From contig NZ_JBINJF010000014.1 in NCBI RefSeq assembly GCF_043951865.1, positions 1 through 64,000 of the forward strand: a DNA stretch of 64,000 bases, written 5' to 3'. Shown here in pieces: positions 36,447 through 45,671 of this stretch; position 1 is the stretch's first letter, and each line of letters begins with the position of its first letter. The notes under the pieces were generated by a model that saw only the letters and a program-made list of their open reading frames with translations, was not told where the DNA came from and ran no database searches. Position numbers and translations under genes: made by a program. This DNA is from JAMQKA01 sp043951865 (GTDB lineage Bacteria > Bacteroidota > Rhodothermia > Balneolales > Balneolaceae).

Positions 36447-38084
36447 ATGAAAGAATACCTGCGCTCTGTAATCAGCGAGTCACTGAAACAGTTTGACCTC
36501 TCCGACGAAGATCTTCCGGATGAAATTGAGATTGAAAAACCGAACCAGCCCGAACACGGTGATGCCGCCACCAATATCGCCATGATGCTGGCCCGGCCCC
36601 TGCGCAATAATCCGCGAAAGATTGCTGAGCAAATCGTCGCAAACCTTGATTACGATTCCAGGCGAATAAAGGAGGTCGAGATCGCCGGACCCGGCTTTAT
36701 CAATTTTCGCTATGCCGACGCCTACCTGTATGACGAGCTGGACGATATACTCTCGACCACTACCGATTTTGGGAAAACCGATGTCGGTAAAGGACAAAAA
36801 ATTTTGGTCGAATTTGTGAGTGCCAATCCCACGGGTCCGCTGACTGTGGGACACGGCCGGAATGCAGTGCTCGGCGACACTATTGCCCGGCTGCTGGAAT
36901 GGACCGGCGCGGAGGTCGACCGCGAATATTATTTTAATGACGCCGGCCGCCAGATGCGCGTGCTCGGGGAAAGCGTGCGGGCACGCTACCTGCAGGAACT
37001 TGGCCGGGATGTGGAATTTCCCGAAGACGGGTACCAGGGAGAGTATATCAAAAAGATTGCGCAGGCCCTGATTGATGAACACGGCGAGGCGCTGGTCGAC
37101 GCTGAAGATGTCACTCCCTTCAAGGAAAAGGCCGAGGAGCTCATCTTTGAAGATATCCAGCAGACCCTGGACCGTATGAATATTCACATGGACTCCTTTT
37201 TCAATGAGCACACGCTCTATGAGGATGGCTCAATAGACCAGACCGTGGAGGCGTTCCGAAAAAAGGAACTTGCATACGACAAAGACGGGGCCACCTGGTT
37301 CAGAACCACCAAGTTCGGGAAAGACAAAGACACCGTGCTCGTTAAAAGCACGGGAGAGCCAACCTATCGCCTGCCCGACATCGCCTATCACGCCAACAAG
37401 CTGGAGCGGGGATATGACCAGTGTATCGATATCTTCGGGGCCGATCACATCGCCACCTACCCGGATGTGATGTCCGGCATCGAAGCACTCGGATACGATT
37501 CCTCGAAAGTGGATGTGGTGGTGTACCAGTTTGTCACGCTTGTTAAAGAGGGCAAACCGTTCAAAATGAGTACGCGCAAGGCCAACTTCGTGACGCTTGA
37601 CGAACTGATGGACGAGGTCGGATCGGATGTGACCCGCTTTTTCTTCCTGATGCGCGATCCCAATACGCACCTTGAGTTTGACATCGCCGAGGCAAAGGAG
37701 GCGGGAGAGAAGAACCCGGTCTTCTACCTGCAATATGCGCATGCGAGGATCAAAAGCATCCTGCGCAAAGTGGATGAGGAGTACGACTTTGAAATGGACT
37801 CCAACCTGGAGGTGCTGACGCATGACTCCGAGATTCAGCTCATCAAGACGATGATCCGTTTCCCGCAGGTGATTCGGAGCGCGGCCGAAGCGCGTGAACC
37901 ACACCGGCTGATCAACTACCTGAATGACCTGGCGTCGGATTTCACCCGCTTTTATCACGATTGCCGTATCCTGGGAGAGGCCGAGGAACTGGTGTTGGCA
38001 CGATCCGAACTTGCCAGGGCCACCGCGCAGGTGCTGGCCAATGGATTGGGGATCCTGGGGATATCGGCGCCCGACCAGATGTGA
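36447..38084 (+). CDS. argS: Arginine-tRNA ligase
   Basis: A class I aminoacyl-tRNA synthetase charging tRNA-Arg, 545 residues. The N-terminal Add1 domain (~1-85) precedes the HIGH-like motif in EFVSANPTGPLTVGHGRNAV (VGHGRN). The region EYYFNDAGRQMRVLGESV is diagnostic of ArgRS. The KMSKS equivalent is KMSTRKANFVTLDELMDEV. The C-terminal helical DALR anticodon-binding domain contains QYAHARIKSILRK and LINYLNDLASDFTRFYHDC. Start ATG 36447 (MKEYLRSVIS). Convergent with the fructokinase at the end of the fructan operon. Confidence 0.97.
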   Translation: MKEYLRSVISESLKQFDLSDEDLPDEIEIEKPNQPEHGDAATNIAMMLARPLRNNPRKIAEQIVANLDYDSRRIKEVEIAGPGFINFRYADAYLYDELDDILSTTTDFGKTDVGKGQKILVEFVSANPTGPLTVGHGRNAVLGDTIARLLEWTGAEVDREYYFNDAGRQMRVLGESVRARYLQELGRDVEFPEDGYQGEYIKKIAQALIDEHGEALVDAEDVTPFKEKAEELIFEDIQQTLDRMNIHMDSFFNEHTLYEDGSIDQTVEAFRKKELAYDKDGATWFRTTKFGKDKDTVLVKSTGEPTYRLPDIAYHANKLERGYDQCIDIFGADHIATYPDVMSGIEALGYDSSKVDVVVYQFVTLVKEGKPFKMSTRKANFVTLDELMDEVGSDVTRFFFLMRDPNTHLEFDIAEAKEAGEKNPVFYLQYAHARIKSILRKVDEEYDFEMDSNLEVLTHDSEIQLIKTMIRFPQVIRSAAEAREPHRLINYLNDLASDFTRFYHDCRILGEAEELVLARSELARATAQVLANGLGILGISAPDQM

Positions 38085-38092
38085 TATTGTTA

Positions 38093-38136
38093 TACAGGGC
38101 ATATGTGAAACCTCAAAATGGGCGTACAGCCCTGTA
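38093..38136. terminator. Hairpin between argS and fructokinase
   Basis: TACAGGGC and GCCCTGTA form an exact 8-bp stem with a 28-nt loop in the 60-bp gap between convergent genes. There is no clear T-run; it may end transcripts from both sides. Confidence 0.45.
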
Positions 38137-38144
38137 ACGTCCTC

Positions 38145-39047
38145 TTATTCCCTGCCGGTTTCTTCCAGCTCAACGAGAATATCCTGTATAGAATACGCCG
38201 GGGTCGCTCCATCTTTTTGGGCTACCAGGGCGCCTGTGGCGTTGGCAAAGGGGAGCAGTTCGCTGCTTTTTTTGTTGTTTTTGATCCCGTGAAGCAGGGC
38301 GGCGAGGAATGCATCTCCGGCTCCCACTGCATCTTTGGCTTTAACCGGGAATCCCTTGTGCTCGTACCATTCCCCTTCCCGGTATAGCATGGCCCCGTCG
38401 GCTCCCCGGGTAACGCATACCAGCCGGCAGTCAAACTTGCGGGCCACCTGCTCCACCGCTTTTGGCGTGTCAGCGGAAAACCCGTACCAGTCTGAAAGCT
38501 GGTTGAGCTCGTCCTCATTCATCTTGACGATATCCGAGACCGAAAGGGAATCATAAATAATGGATTTGTCGACAAAGGGCGTTCGAAGATTCATATCCAG
38601 GATTTTCTTGATATCAAACTCCCAGAGTTGTTGAATAGTGTGCCGGCTTACATCATTGCGCTGTGCAAGTGATCCGAAAACCAATCCCCAGCACTGTTGC
38701 GCCTTATTTTTGAGGGACTGGGTAAGCCGGATATAGTCCCACGCGACCGGTTCAATAATATTGTAGGTTGGATCTCCACTTGTGCTCAACTCCACACATA
38801 CAAACCCGGTTTCGTAGTCATTGTCTTCCTGGATCTGGTCGACCGGAATTCCTTTTCGCCTGATCCGGTTGATCGCTTCGCTGCCGAGGCGATCCCGGCC
38901 CACGCGGCTGGCAATGGAGGCGTTTATCCCAAAGCGATTTAGATGGTAACATACATTCAGCGGGGCGCCTCCCAGGTACAGTGCCGAAGGGAGGGCATCC
39001 CATAAAATTTCACCGATACAAAGTATTCCTGTTTTCGTACTCATCAC
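38145..39047 (-). CDS. PfkB-family carbohydrate kinase, probable fructokinase
   Basis: A 300-residue ribokinase-fold sugar kinase. The N-terminal motif GEILWDALPSALYLGGAPLN with VCYHLNRFG matches bacterial fructokinases. The C-terminal PfkB signature DAVGAGDAFLAALLHGI carries the catalytic Asp in GAGD. It is the last gene of a same-strand run (SusC, SusD, two GH32, two sugar porters, kinase), so ATP-dependent fructose phosphorylation after import is the natural role. ATG 39047 or the next codon is the start. The gap to the upstream porter is 101 bp. Confidence 0.92.
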   Translation of the reverse strand: MMSTKTGILCIGEILWDALPSALYLGGAPLNVCYHLNRFGINASIASRVGRDRLGSEAINRIRRKGIPVDQIQEDNDYETGFVCVELSTSGDPTYNIIEPVAWDYIRLTQSLKNKAQQCWGLVFGSLAQRNDVSRHTIQQLWEFDIKKILDMNLRTPFVDKSIIYDSLSVSDIVKMNEDELNQLSDWYGFSADTPKAVEQVARKFDCRLVCVTRGADGAMLYREGEWYEHKGFPVKAKDAVGAGDAFLAALLHGIKNNKKSSELLPFANATGALVAQKDGATPAYSIQDILVELEETGRE

Positions 39048-39148
39048 TTCTTTTAAAATTGAAGCATTTGAATTCCAGCAGATCAGTATTAGTCTGAACT
39101 AATCGACCGTTCATGCTCTGAGAATTATTGTTGCATTCTCTGGAAAAC

Positions 39149-40504
39149 CTATTTCCATTCCCCCTGCAGTTCCACCTCTTCCGGGAGCAGTTCTCGTTCC
39201 AGTTCCTCCAGCGAGCGATTTTTGGTTTCCGGCATGATGTAGATCACAAAAAGCAGTTGCAGAACCATCATAAAGGCAAAAAAGGCGAATATGGTGCCGC
39301 CCGAAAAGGTATTCAATACCGTGGGGGTAATCAGGGTGATGACAGCAGCGCACACCCAGTGGGTGCCGGCTCCCAGCGACATCCCGTAGTCGCGAACGGA
39401 ATTTGGAAATATTTCAGAAATATAGACCCAGATAACGGTCCCCTGCCCGATGCCGTGAGCGGCAATAAAAGCCACGATGAACAGTACCAGCAGGCTGCCG
39501 TCTGCACCAGAAAAAAAGGCCCAGGAAACGCCTGACAGGGACAGGATGTATCCGATGGACCCGTAATACAGCAATTTTTTTCGGCCCAGCTTGTCGATCA
39601 GGTACATCCCCACCATCGTGAAGACGACCATCGCAATCCCTATGGGAACCGACGCCCCGAGTACTTCCGATTCCGCCAGTCCAGCCTGTTCAAAAATGCG
39701 GGGCGCGTAATACAACACGAAGTTGATGCCGGAAAATTGATTGAAGAAAGCAACCAGGAAGGCCAGGAGTATCAGGAAGCTGTATTTTTTTGTGAAGAAC
39801 TCGGAGCGGGAAACGGTGGAAACCGATTTTGTTATCTCCTGTAGCAGGCGCTCAATGTTTTCTGTAGGGTTAAGCTGTGTCAATATTTCGCGGGCTGTTT
39901 TTTCATCATTTTTTCGCAGCGCCAGCCAGCGTGGACTTTCGGGCACGCCGAGCACGAACAGGGCGTAAATCGCGGCGGGTATCGCCTCCACCCCGAGCAT
40001 CCATCGCCAGGCGTTGACGCCGAAATATTCCCCGATCATGTAATTGGAGAGGTAGGCGACCAGGATACCGAATACGATATTAAACTGGTAGGTGGCCACC
40101 AGGCGCCCGCGATCGCCGGCCGGGGTGATCTCGGAGATATAGATCGGGGCAGCCACGGCAGAGGCACCCACGCCGAGTCCGCCGATAAACCTGGAGAAGG
40201 AAAATATGTATGGATCGGGCGCCAGCGCGGAGCCCAGCGCAGACAGCAGGTACAGGATACCGATGCCAAAAAGGGTTTTCCGTCGCCCAAATTTATCAGA
40301 GGGAATACCGCCGAACAGGGCCCCGATAACCGTTCCCCAAAGGGCTATCGACATGATAAAAGTGCCGTGGAACAGGTCGCTGGTGTCCCACAACAGTTGA
40401 ATGGGGCGGTCGGCCCCGGAGATGACAATGGTGTCAAACCCGAAGAGAAATCCCGCCAGCGAGGCGACAATAACAGACAGTAAAACTGATTTTGTTTTTA
40501 TCAT
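39149..40504 (-). CDS. Sugar porter family MFS transporter, copy B
   Basis: A 12-helix major facilitator of the sugar porter family, 451 residues. Signatures are GFDTIVISGADRPIQLLW, FGRRKTLFGIGIL, AAPIYISEITPAGDRGRLVA, PESPRWLALRKND and PETKNRSLEELERELL. It is most similar to the next gene upstream (40526-41881): same length and nearly the same sequence through helices 4-6, differing mainly in the C-terminal tail and loop regions. Context predicts fructose or sucrose uptake by proton symport. It lies 21 bp after copy A and is cotranscribed. Confidence 0.93.
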   Translation of the reverse strand: MIKTKSVLLSVIVASLAGFLFGFDTIVISGADRPIQLLWDTSDLFHGTFIMSIALWGTVIGALFGGIPSDKFGRRKTLFGIGILYLLSALGSALAPDPYIFSFSRFIGGLGVGASAVAAPIYISEITPAGDRGRLVATYQFNIVFGILVAYLSNYMIGEYFGVNAWRWMLGVEAIPAAIYALFVLGVPESPRWLALRKNDEKTAREILTQLNPTENIERLLQEITKSVSTVSRSEFFTKKYSFLILLAFLVAFFNQFSGINFVLYYAPRIFEQAGLAESEVLGASVPIGIAMVVFTMVGMYLIDKLGRKKLLYYGSIGYILSLSGVSWAFFSGADGSLLVLFIVAFIAAHGIGQGTVIWVYISEIFPNSVRDYGMSLGAGTHWVCAAVITLITPTVLNTFSGGTIFAFFAFMMVLQLLFVIYIMPETKNRSLEELERELLPEEVELQGEWK

Positions 40505-40525
40505 CTTGTTTGTCTTTTCTGTTAA

Positions 40526-41881
40526 TTACCCCAGCTCTTCATCAAACTCGGCATCCTCCGGCAGCAGCTCTTTTTCCAGCTCTTCGAGGCTCTTGTTCTT
40601 GGTTTCGGGCATCAGTTTCCAGACGAACAGCAGTTGCAGAACCATCATAAAGGCAAAAAAGGCAAATATGGTGCCGCCCGAAAATGTACTGAGTACCGTG
40701 GGCGTCAACAGGGTGATGAGGGCTGCAAAAACCCAGTGGGTGCCGGCCCCCAGCGACATCCCGTAGTCGCGAACCGAATTTGGGAATATTTCAGAAATAA
40801 ACACCCAGATTACAGCTCCCTGCCCGATGGCATGCGAGGCGATAAAGGCGCTGACAAACAGGACAACGAGACTGCCCTCCGCCCCCGTGAAGAACGCCCA
40901 GGAGACCCCGGCCAGTGAGAGTATATATCCGAATGAGCCGATATACATCAGTTTTGTACGCCCCATCCGGTCTATCAGGGCCATGCCCGTCAGGGTAAAC
41001 AGCAGGTTGACAATTCCTATCGGCACCGAGGCCCCGAGCACTTCCGATGCGGCCAGTCCCGCCTGCTCAAAAATGCGGGGCGCGTAATACAGCACGAAGT
41101 TGATGCCGGAAAGCTGGTTGAAAAAGGCGATCAGAAACGCCAGCATGATGGGAAAGCTGTACTTTTTGGAAAAGAATACCGACCTGGAGGCTTTTTTTAC
41201 CGAGCTGGTGATCTCTTCGAGCAGCAGGTCGATATTTTCGGTGGGATTGAGATGCTCCAAAATTTTTCGAGCGCCGGCCTGGTCATCTTTTCGGAGCGCC
41301 AGCCAGCGTGGACTTTCGGGCACGCCGAGCACAAACAGGGCGTAGATGGCGGCAGGGATCGCCTCGACTCCGAGCATCCAGCGCCATGCGTTGACGCCGA
41401 AATATTCCCCGATCAGGTAATTGGATAGGTAGGCGACCAGGATACCGAATACGATATTGAACTGGTAGGAGGCCACCAGCCGGCCGCGGTCGCCGGCCGG
41501 GGTGATCTCGGAGATATAGATCGGGGCGGCCACCGAAGAGGCCCCGACGCCGAGTCCGCCGATAAAGCGGGAGAAGGAAAAAATATAGGGCCCGGGGGCA
41601 AAAGCCGACCCCAGTGCCGAGAGCAGGTAAAAGATGCCGATCCAGAACAGCGTTCTGCGCCGCCCGATGCGATCGCAGGGAATGCCACCAAACAGGGCCC
41701 CGATGACGGTCCCCCACAGGGCCATGGAGGTGATAAAGGTGCCGTGAAACAGGTCGCTGGTATTCCACAATTTTTGAATGGGCTGTTCCGCCCCGGAGAT
41801 GACGATTGTATCAAATCCGAAAAGAAAACCCGCCAGCGAGGCGACAATAGCCGATAGAAGAATCGATTTTGTTTTTATCAT
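40526..41881 (-). CDS. Sugar porter family MFS transporter, copy A
   Basis: A tandem paralogue of the porter at 39149. The N-terminus is MIKTKSILLSAIVASLAGFL (copy B has one or two changes in the same stretch). Family motifs are the same: IGRRRTLFWIGIF, AAPIYISEITPAGDRGRLVA, PESPRWLALRKDD, and PETKNKSLEELEKELL. The final residues EDAEFDEELG differ from copy B. The duplication is probably recent at the nucleotide level but the copies have diverged enough to be functionally distinct. The upstream GH32 gene ends 27 bp before it. Confidence 0.93.
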   Translation of the reverse strand: MIKTKSILLSAIVASLAGFLFGFDTIVISGAEQPIQKLWNTSDLFHGTFITSMALWGTVIGALFGGIPCDRIGRRRTLFWIGIFYLLSALGSAFAPGPYIFSFSRFIGGLGVGASSVAAPIYISEITPAGDRGRLVASYQFNIVFGILVAYLSNYLIGEYFGVNAWRWMLGVEAIPAAIYALFVLGVPESPRWLALRKDDQAGARKILEHLNPTENIDLLLEEITSSVKKASRSVFFSKKYSFPIMLAFLIAFFNQLSGINFVLYYAPRIFEQAGLAASEVLGASVPIGIVNLLFTLTGMALIDRMGRTKLMYIGSFGYILSLAGVSWAFFTGAEGSLVVLFVSAFIASHAIGQGAVIWVFISEIFPNSVRDYGMSLGAGTHWVFAALITLLTPTVLSTFSGGTIFAFFAFMMVLQLLFVWKLMPETKNKSLEELEKELLPEDAEFDEELG

Positions 41882-41908
41882 TCCCTGTAATCCTTGTTGA
41901 TTAAGTGG

Positions 41909-43492
41909 TTAGTTCCAGGCCGATTCAAGCTGCCATACATCCATGCTGATGAGCTGTGCTGTGCCTCCTTCCGTGTAAAGCGATATCCCGTCGCTCCCTT
42001 CCGATGGAAAGATGCGGTCTGTGATGACAGCACGCCCCCCGTTGCCAAACAACTCGATTGAAGAACGGTCTATAAATATATGCAGCGTAACTTCACCTTC
42101 AACTGTTTTTAGGGGAGCCTCGTGAATGCCGGGAAACTCCTCGTTAAAGGCCGTATTGCCGGAATTGGTACGGTCTACAAACAGTTGACCCGTATCGTTA
42201 TTATAAGCGGCCAGCGTTTCTTCCCCGTTGCCTTGTGCCGCTCTGAATCCCACTACAGAGGCCTCACCGACATTGAAACGGGCTTTGATTTCCAGCAGGT
42301 TGCCCCTGATGCCCGCCTCGCTGAGCAGGTTCGAATCGCCGTCAATTTGCTGCTGTTCAAAATGGTGATGCTCGCCTCTCAGTTGGGTCAGCTCATCCGC
42401 CGGCTGCTGCATCAGGTGGATGCCATCATCAAATGTTTGCAGGCTCAGCGATCGCGGAATGGTCATGGCGCTTCGCCAGGGGCTGGTGGGAATCTCCTGG
42501 GCATACTGCCAGTTGTTCATCCATGCCAGCCATATTCTGCGGCCGTCGTCCCGGGGAATATTGGTATAGGACTGCACCGCGTAAAAATCCTTGCCGTAAT
42601 CCACCCAGCGGGTTTGTCCCTCGGTCTCCGGGTCCTGGACAAATGTTTCGCCGTCAAAATGGCCCACGAAATACTGTGCTCCCGAACCGCCGAAAGGTCC
42701 ACCGGGATTCAGGTCCACCTGCAGCACCCATTTCGTGCGGTCGCTATCTCCGTCTACCGGGAGCTCAAACAGGTCCGGGCATTCCCAGATACCGCCGGTA
42801 GCGCCGGAGGGACCAAATTCGCTGAGCAGGCTCCAGTCTTTCAGGTTATCGGAGCTATAAAACCGAACTTTGTACTCAGTAGGCAGGGCCACGACCATAA
42901 TCCATTGATCCGTATCCTCGTGCCATATTACTTTGGGATCCCGGAAGTTTTCCATCTCCTCGTCGATGACGGGGTTGCCCTCATATTTGGTCCAGCTGCG
43001 CCCGTTGTCGGTACTGTAGGCGATGCGCTGGTCCTGCCGGTCTTGATCGGTATGGTGACCGGTATAGATCGCTACCATCGGCGGATTTTCGTCTGACCCA
43101 AAACCAGACGTATTGTTGTGGTCCACTACCGCGCTCCCCGAGAAGATCATGATGTTGTTTTCCTCTGGCAGGGCGACGGGAAGATGTTCCCAGTGCACCA
43201 GGTCGGGACTCACGGCGTGTCCCCAGCTCATATGTCCCCAGGTATCTCCAAACGGATTGTGCTGGTAGAATAGGTGGTATTCCCCGTCATGATACACCAG
43301 TCCGTTCGGATCGTTCATCCAGTTCTCAGCCGGTGTGAAGTGGAACTGGGGGCGATAGGGCTCGTCATAGCTTGCCGTTTGTGTTTCCAATTCAGTCACC
43401 TCCTGTTGCGGGTCCCCATTTTGACAGGAGATGAGCAGAATTCCCGGCAGTACAAGAAATATGAGGGTTCTAAATTTTGTTAGAATATCCAT
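41909..43492 (-). CDS. GH32 fructan hydrolase lipoprotein (levanase/exo-inulinase type)
   Basis: A glycoside hydrolase family 32 enzyme acting on beta-fructans such as levan, inulin or sucrose. The start is best set at MDILTKFRTLIFLVLPGI (43492), which gives a lipoprotein signal with lipobox LISC; the open frame continues upstream to 43600 but lacks signal character there. The five-blade propeller motifs are present: NWMNDPNGLVYH (nucleophile Asp), YQHNPFGDTWGHMSWGHA, FRDPKVIWHE and IWECPDLFELP (acid/base Glu). A C-terminal beta-sandwich ends near VWQLESAWN. It is surface- or periplasm-anchored. About 104 bp separate it from the upstream GH32 gene. Confidence 0.94.
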   Translation of the reverse strand: MDILTKFRTLIFLVLPGILLISCQNGDPQQEVTELETQTASYDEPYRPQFHFTPAENWMNDPNGLVYHDGEYHLFYQHNPFGDTWGHMSWGHAVSPDLVHWEHLPVALPEENNIMIFSGSAVVDHNNTSGFGSDENPPMVAIYTGHHTDQDRQDQRIAYSTDNGRSWTKYEGNPVIDEEMENFRDPKVIWHEDTDQWIMVVALPTEYKVRFYSSDNLKDWSLLSEFGPSGATGGIWECPDLFELPVDGDSDRTKWVLQVDLNPGGPFGGSGAQYFVGHFDGETFVQDPETEGQTRWVDYGKDFYAVQSYTNIPRDDGRRIWLAWMNNWQYAQEIPTSPWRSAMTIPRSLSLQTFDDGIHLMQQPADELTQLRGEHHHFEQQQIDGDSNLLSEAGIRGNLLEIKARFNVGEASVVGFRAAQGNGEETLAAYNNDTGQLFVDRTNSGNTAFNEEFPGIHEAPLKTVEGEVTLHIFIDRSSIELFGNGGRAVITDRIFPSEGSDGISLYTEGGTAQLISMDVWQLESAWN

Positions 43493-43596
43493 AGCGTTGG
43501 TTTTTGTGTGATAATAAAGGTTGAAGTTATCCCGATTGCGATTTTTTCTCTCTTTCTGAAAAAAAGAATGCTTTTGGCAGAATATGTGGAAAAAAT

Positions 43597-45279
43597 TCAC
43601 TTATTCCATATGGAGGAAAGTTCATGTACCTCGAACGACTTGATCTGGAGTGTGGAGGAGCTTCTGCCCCGGGAAAATATCTCCACGAGGTGCTCGGCAT
43701 CCACAGAATTATATTCCTCTACATAATACAATTCACCATCATTGACAAACACCTCGATGCCCATCCGGTCTACAATCAGCTCCAGCTTCAGGGTTTCCTC
43801 GATCGGGTAAAAGGTATCGTTCAGGGTGCTCCGCAGCAGGTTGTAGGTCAGCTCATAGCCATTCACATTCAGGCCGAACTGCGTTGATTCCCCCTTGTCA
43901 AACTCCGCAATAACATGCAGTTGATCTCCCCGTATGGGGGATGAAATTGTGGTATCACTGATCACCCTGTTTTCCAGCCGGTAACTGCGGGCGTGAAGTT
44001 TTTCAATTTCCCGGATCGGCCTGGGATACAGCAGGTACCCATCGTCTGTTTTCCTGAGATTCAGTTCGGTTGGAAACGTCATGCTCTGGTTGAAGGGCAT
44101 GTAGGGAGTTTCGGTCTGGAACCAGCCGATCTGGATTCTTCGTCCATCCTCTTCAGGTACGTTGGCAAAGGTTTGGGAGGCGTAGAAATCTCCGCCGTAG
44201 TCAAATTGCCGCAGTCCCTGTTCTACATTGAATTTTTTACCGTCAAACGTCCCGATCACGTATTTGCCGTCGGCGTCGTACATCACCCACTTACTGGTGC
44301 CGGGCTCTCCCTGAACCGGTAGCTCAAACAGCTCCGGGCACTCAAAAAAATCAGTCACGCCCGACCGGTAGGTCCACTCTTTTAAGTCGGGGGACGTATA
44401 AATGGAGTGCTGGTACAGCCGGACGTCCTCTCCCGATGCCAGTTCCCGCGTATGCGATTCGCTATATACAATCATCACCCAGTGGTTGCCGGGCTCATAC
44501 CAGAACACTTTTGGATCGCGCCCGCGATGCTCTACCACCGGGTTTCCTTCGTATTCCTCAAAGGTGCGGCCGTTGTCGTAGCTCAGCGCCAGGTGTTCGC
44601 CGGAGCCCGTTCGCGTATAGGTGGCGATAAGCGGATCCACCCCATCTCTTCGGAAACCAGCGGTATTTTCGGGATCCACCACCGCCCCCCCGGAAAAGGC
44701 CATGTGATCGTGATCGGGAGAATAGAGCGCATCGGGGAGTTCCCGCCAGTGCACCAGGTCGGTGCTTACTGCGTGACCCCAGTGCATATTTCCCCACGCC
44801 CATCCATAGGGATTGTGCTGGTAGAACAGGTGCCATTCGCCGTCGTACCAGATGAGCCCGTTCGGATCGTTGTTCCACCCGCGGCGCGAGGAAAAGTGTA
44901 CCTGCTGGCGGTATCGTTCATTATAAAGGTTTTCCTGTCCGGGGAAGATTTGGTCCGCAAATACGTTGTTTAGTCCTTCTTCGCCCGCCGGATTATCCAA
45001 TTCAACCGTGAGCGTTTCACCCTGGTAGCGCTGTACCGGGAAAAAAGCCCACCAGTCGGCATCACCGGCGGCCAGGCTGATGGAAAACTCATCGAGCACG
45101 GTTCCGTCGTGGATGATACGCATCATCTGTTGCTCACCCTCGAAATCGCTGCTCCACCCCGCAACTGGGAAGTTCAGGTATCGGTCCTGGTTTTCCACCT
45201 TGATCTCCCGGGAGAGCGTTTGGGCGATGGACGAGATGGTTGCAAATATGAGAAAAATACTGGTGATTAGTGTTTTCAT
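43597..45279 (-). CDS. GH32 fructan hydrolase with N-terminal DUF4980-type domain, secreted
   Basis: A second GH32 enzyme, divergent from the downstream one. ATG 45279 (MKTLITSIFLIFATISSIAQ) gives a standard signal peptide; the extra 15 codons upstream are not needed. Residues ~20-125 form an N-terminal beta-rich domain (RYLNFPVAGWSSDFEGEQQM) common in Bacteroidota GH32 proteins. The catalytic propeller has WNNDPNGLIWYDG, YQHNPYGWAWGNMHWGHA, RDPKVFWYE and FFECPELFELP. The N-terminal addition and lack of a lipobox suggest a periplasmic enzyme with distinct chain-length preference. It is downstream of susD, with a 392-bp gap holding repeat DNA. Confidence 0.93.
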   Translation of the reverse strand: MKTLITSIFLIFATISSIAQTLSREIKVENQDRYLNFPVAGWSSDFEGEQQMMRIIHDGTVLDEFSISLAAGDADWWAFFPVQRYQGETLTVELDNPAGEEGLNNVFADQIFPGQENLYNERYRQQVHFSSRRGWNNDPNGLIWYDGEWHLFYQHNPYGWAWGNMHWGHAVSTDLVHWRELPDALYSPDHDHMAFSGGAVVDPENTAGFRRDGVDPLIATYTRTGSGEHLALSYDNGRTFEEYEGNPVVEHRGRDPKVFWYEPGNHWVMIVYSESHTRELASGEDVRLYQHSIYTSPDLKEWTYRSGVTDFFECPELFELPVQGEPGTSKWVMYDADGKYVIGTFDGKKFNVEQGLRQFDYGGDFYASQTFANVPEEDGRRIQIGWFQTETPYMPFNQSMTFPTELNLRKTDDGYLLYPRPIREIEKLHARSYRLENRVISDTTISSPIRGDQLHVIAEFDKGESTQFGLNVNGYELTYNLLRSTLNDTFYPIEETLKLELIVDRMGIEVFVNDGELYYVEEYNSVDAEHLVEIFSRGRSSSTLQIKSFEVHELSSIWNK

Positions 45280-45361
45280 AATTTTAATGATTTTAACTGT
45301 TGGGACATAGTATGCTACGTCCATACGGTAATTACTTTACTGGTTAATGCCTTTATCTATA

Positions 45362-45427
45362 TTATTGCCAGACCGGTTTATCATACCATTCGTCAAGCGT
45401 TATATCCCAGGGTGTCTCATCTGTCAT
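45362..45427 (-). CDS. Possible microprotein or C-terminal gene remnant
   Basis: An ATG at 45425-45427 on the minus strand opens MTDETPWDITLDEWYDKPVW plus Q and stop (21 residues). The composition (Trp-rich, acidic, no rare runs) is strikingly protein-like for so short a frame. TGA lies two codons upstream in the same frame. It could be a tiny expressed peptide in the susD-GH32 spacer or the last piece of a lost gene. I do not recognise it. Confidence 0.3.
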   Translation of the reverse strand: MTDETPWDITLDEWYDKPVWQ

Positions 45428-45565
45428 GCATCAAAAGAGGGAAGCCGGCTCTGCTGTCCCCGGGAGCGCAATGAAATTGCTGCAATGTGAATTTCATTAT
45501 ATTAGCCGGGTAAACCAGACATTTTAGGTGGCCAGGCTTCAGGCAGAATTGCTGGAATTGCATTA

Positions 45566-45668
45566 CGAATATCGCGAACAAGGAATGCTGAATACCGAAG
45601 GCGCTCCCAGAATATTTTGGAAGCAATATCCTCCGATATTCTTTATTCCCTGTTCCTTATTCGATATT
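45566..45668. repeat. Inverted repeat related to the four-helix-bundle cassette, gene-less
   Basis: CGAATATCGCGAACAAGGAA (from 45566) and TTCCTTATTCGATATTG near 45668, with TTCCCTG inside, form inverted arms related to those at 35955 and 36371. Only about 40 bp separate the arms, so no gene is present. It lies within the 392-bp spacer 45280-45671 between susD and the GH32 gene; apart from this and the tiny frame at 45362-45427, the spacer shows nothing else. Confidence 0.5.
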
Positions 45669-45671
45669 GAT

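Noticed and set aside
43493..43600. Extended N-terminus for the lipoprotein GH32
   Set aside because: The extra 36 residues destroy the signal peptide that starts cleanly at 43492.
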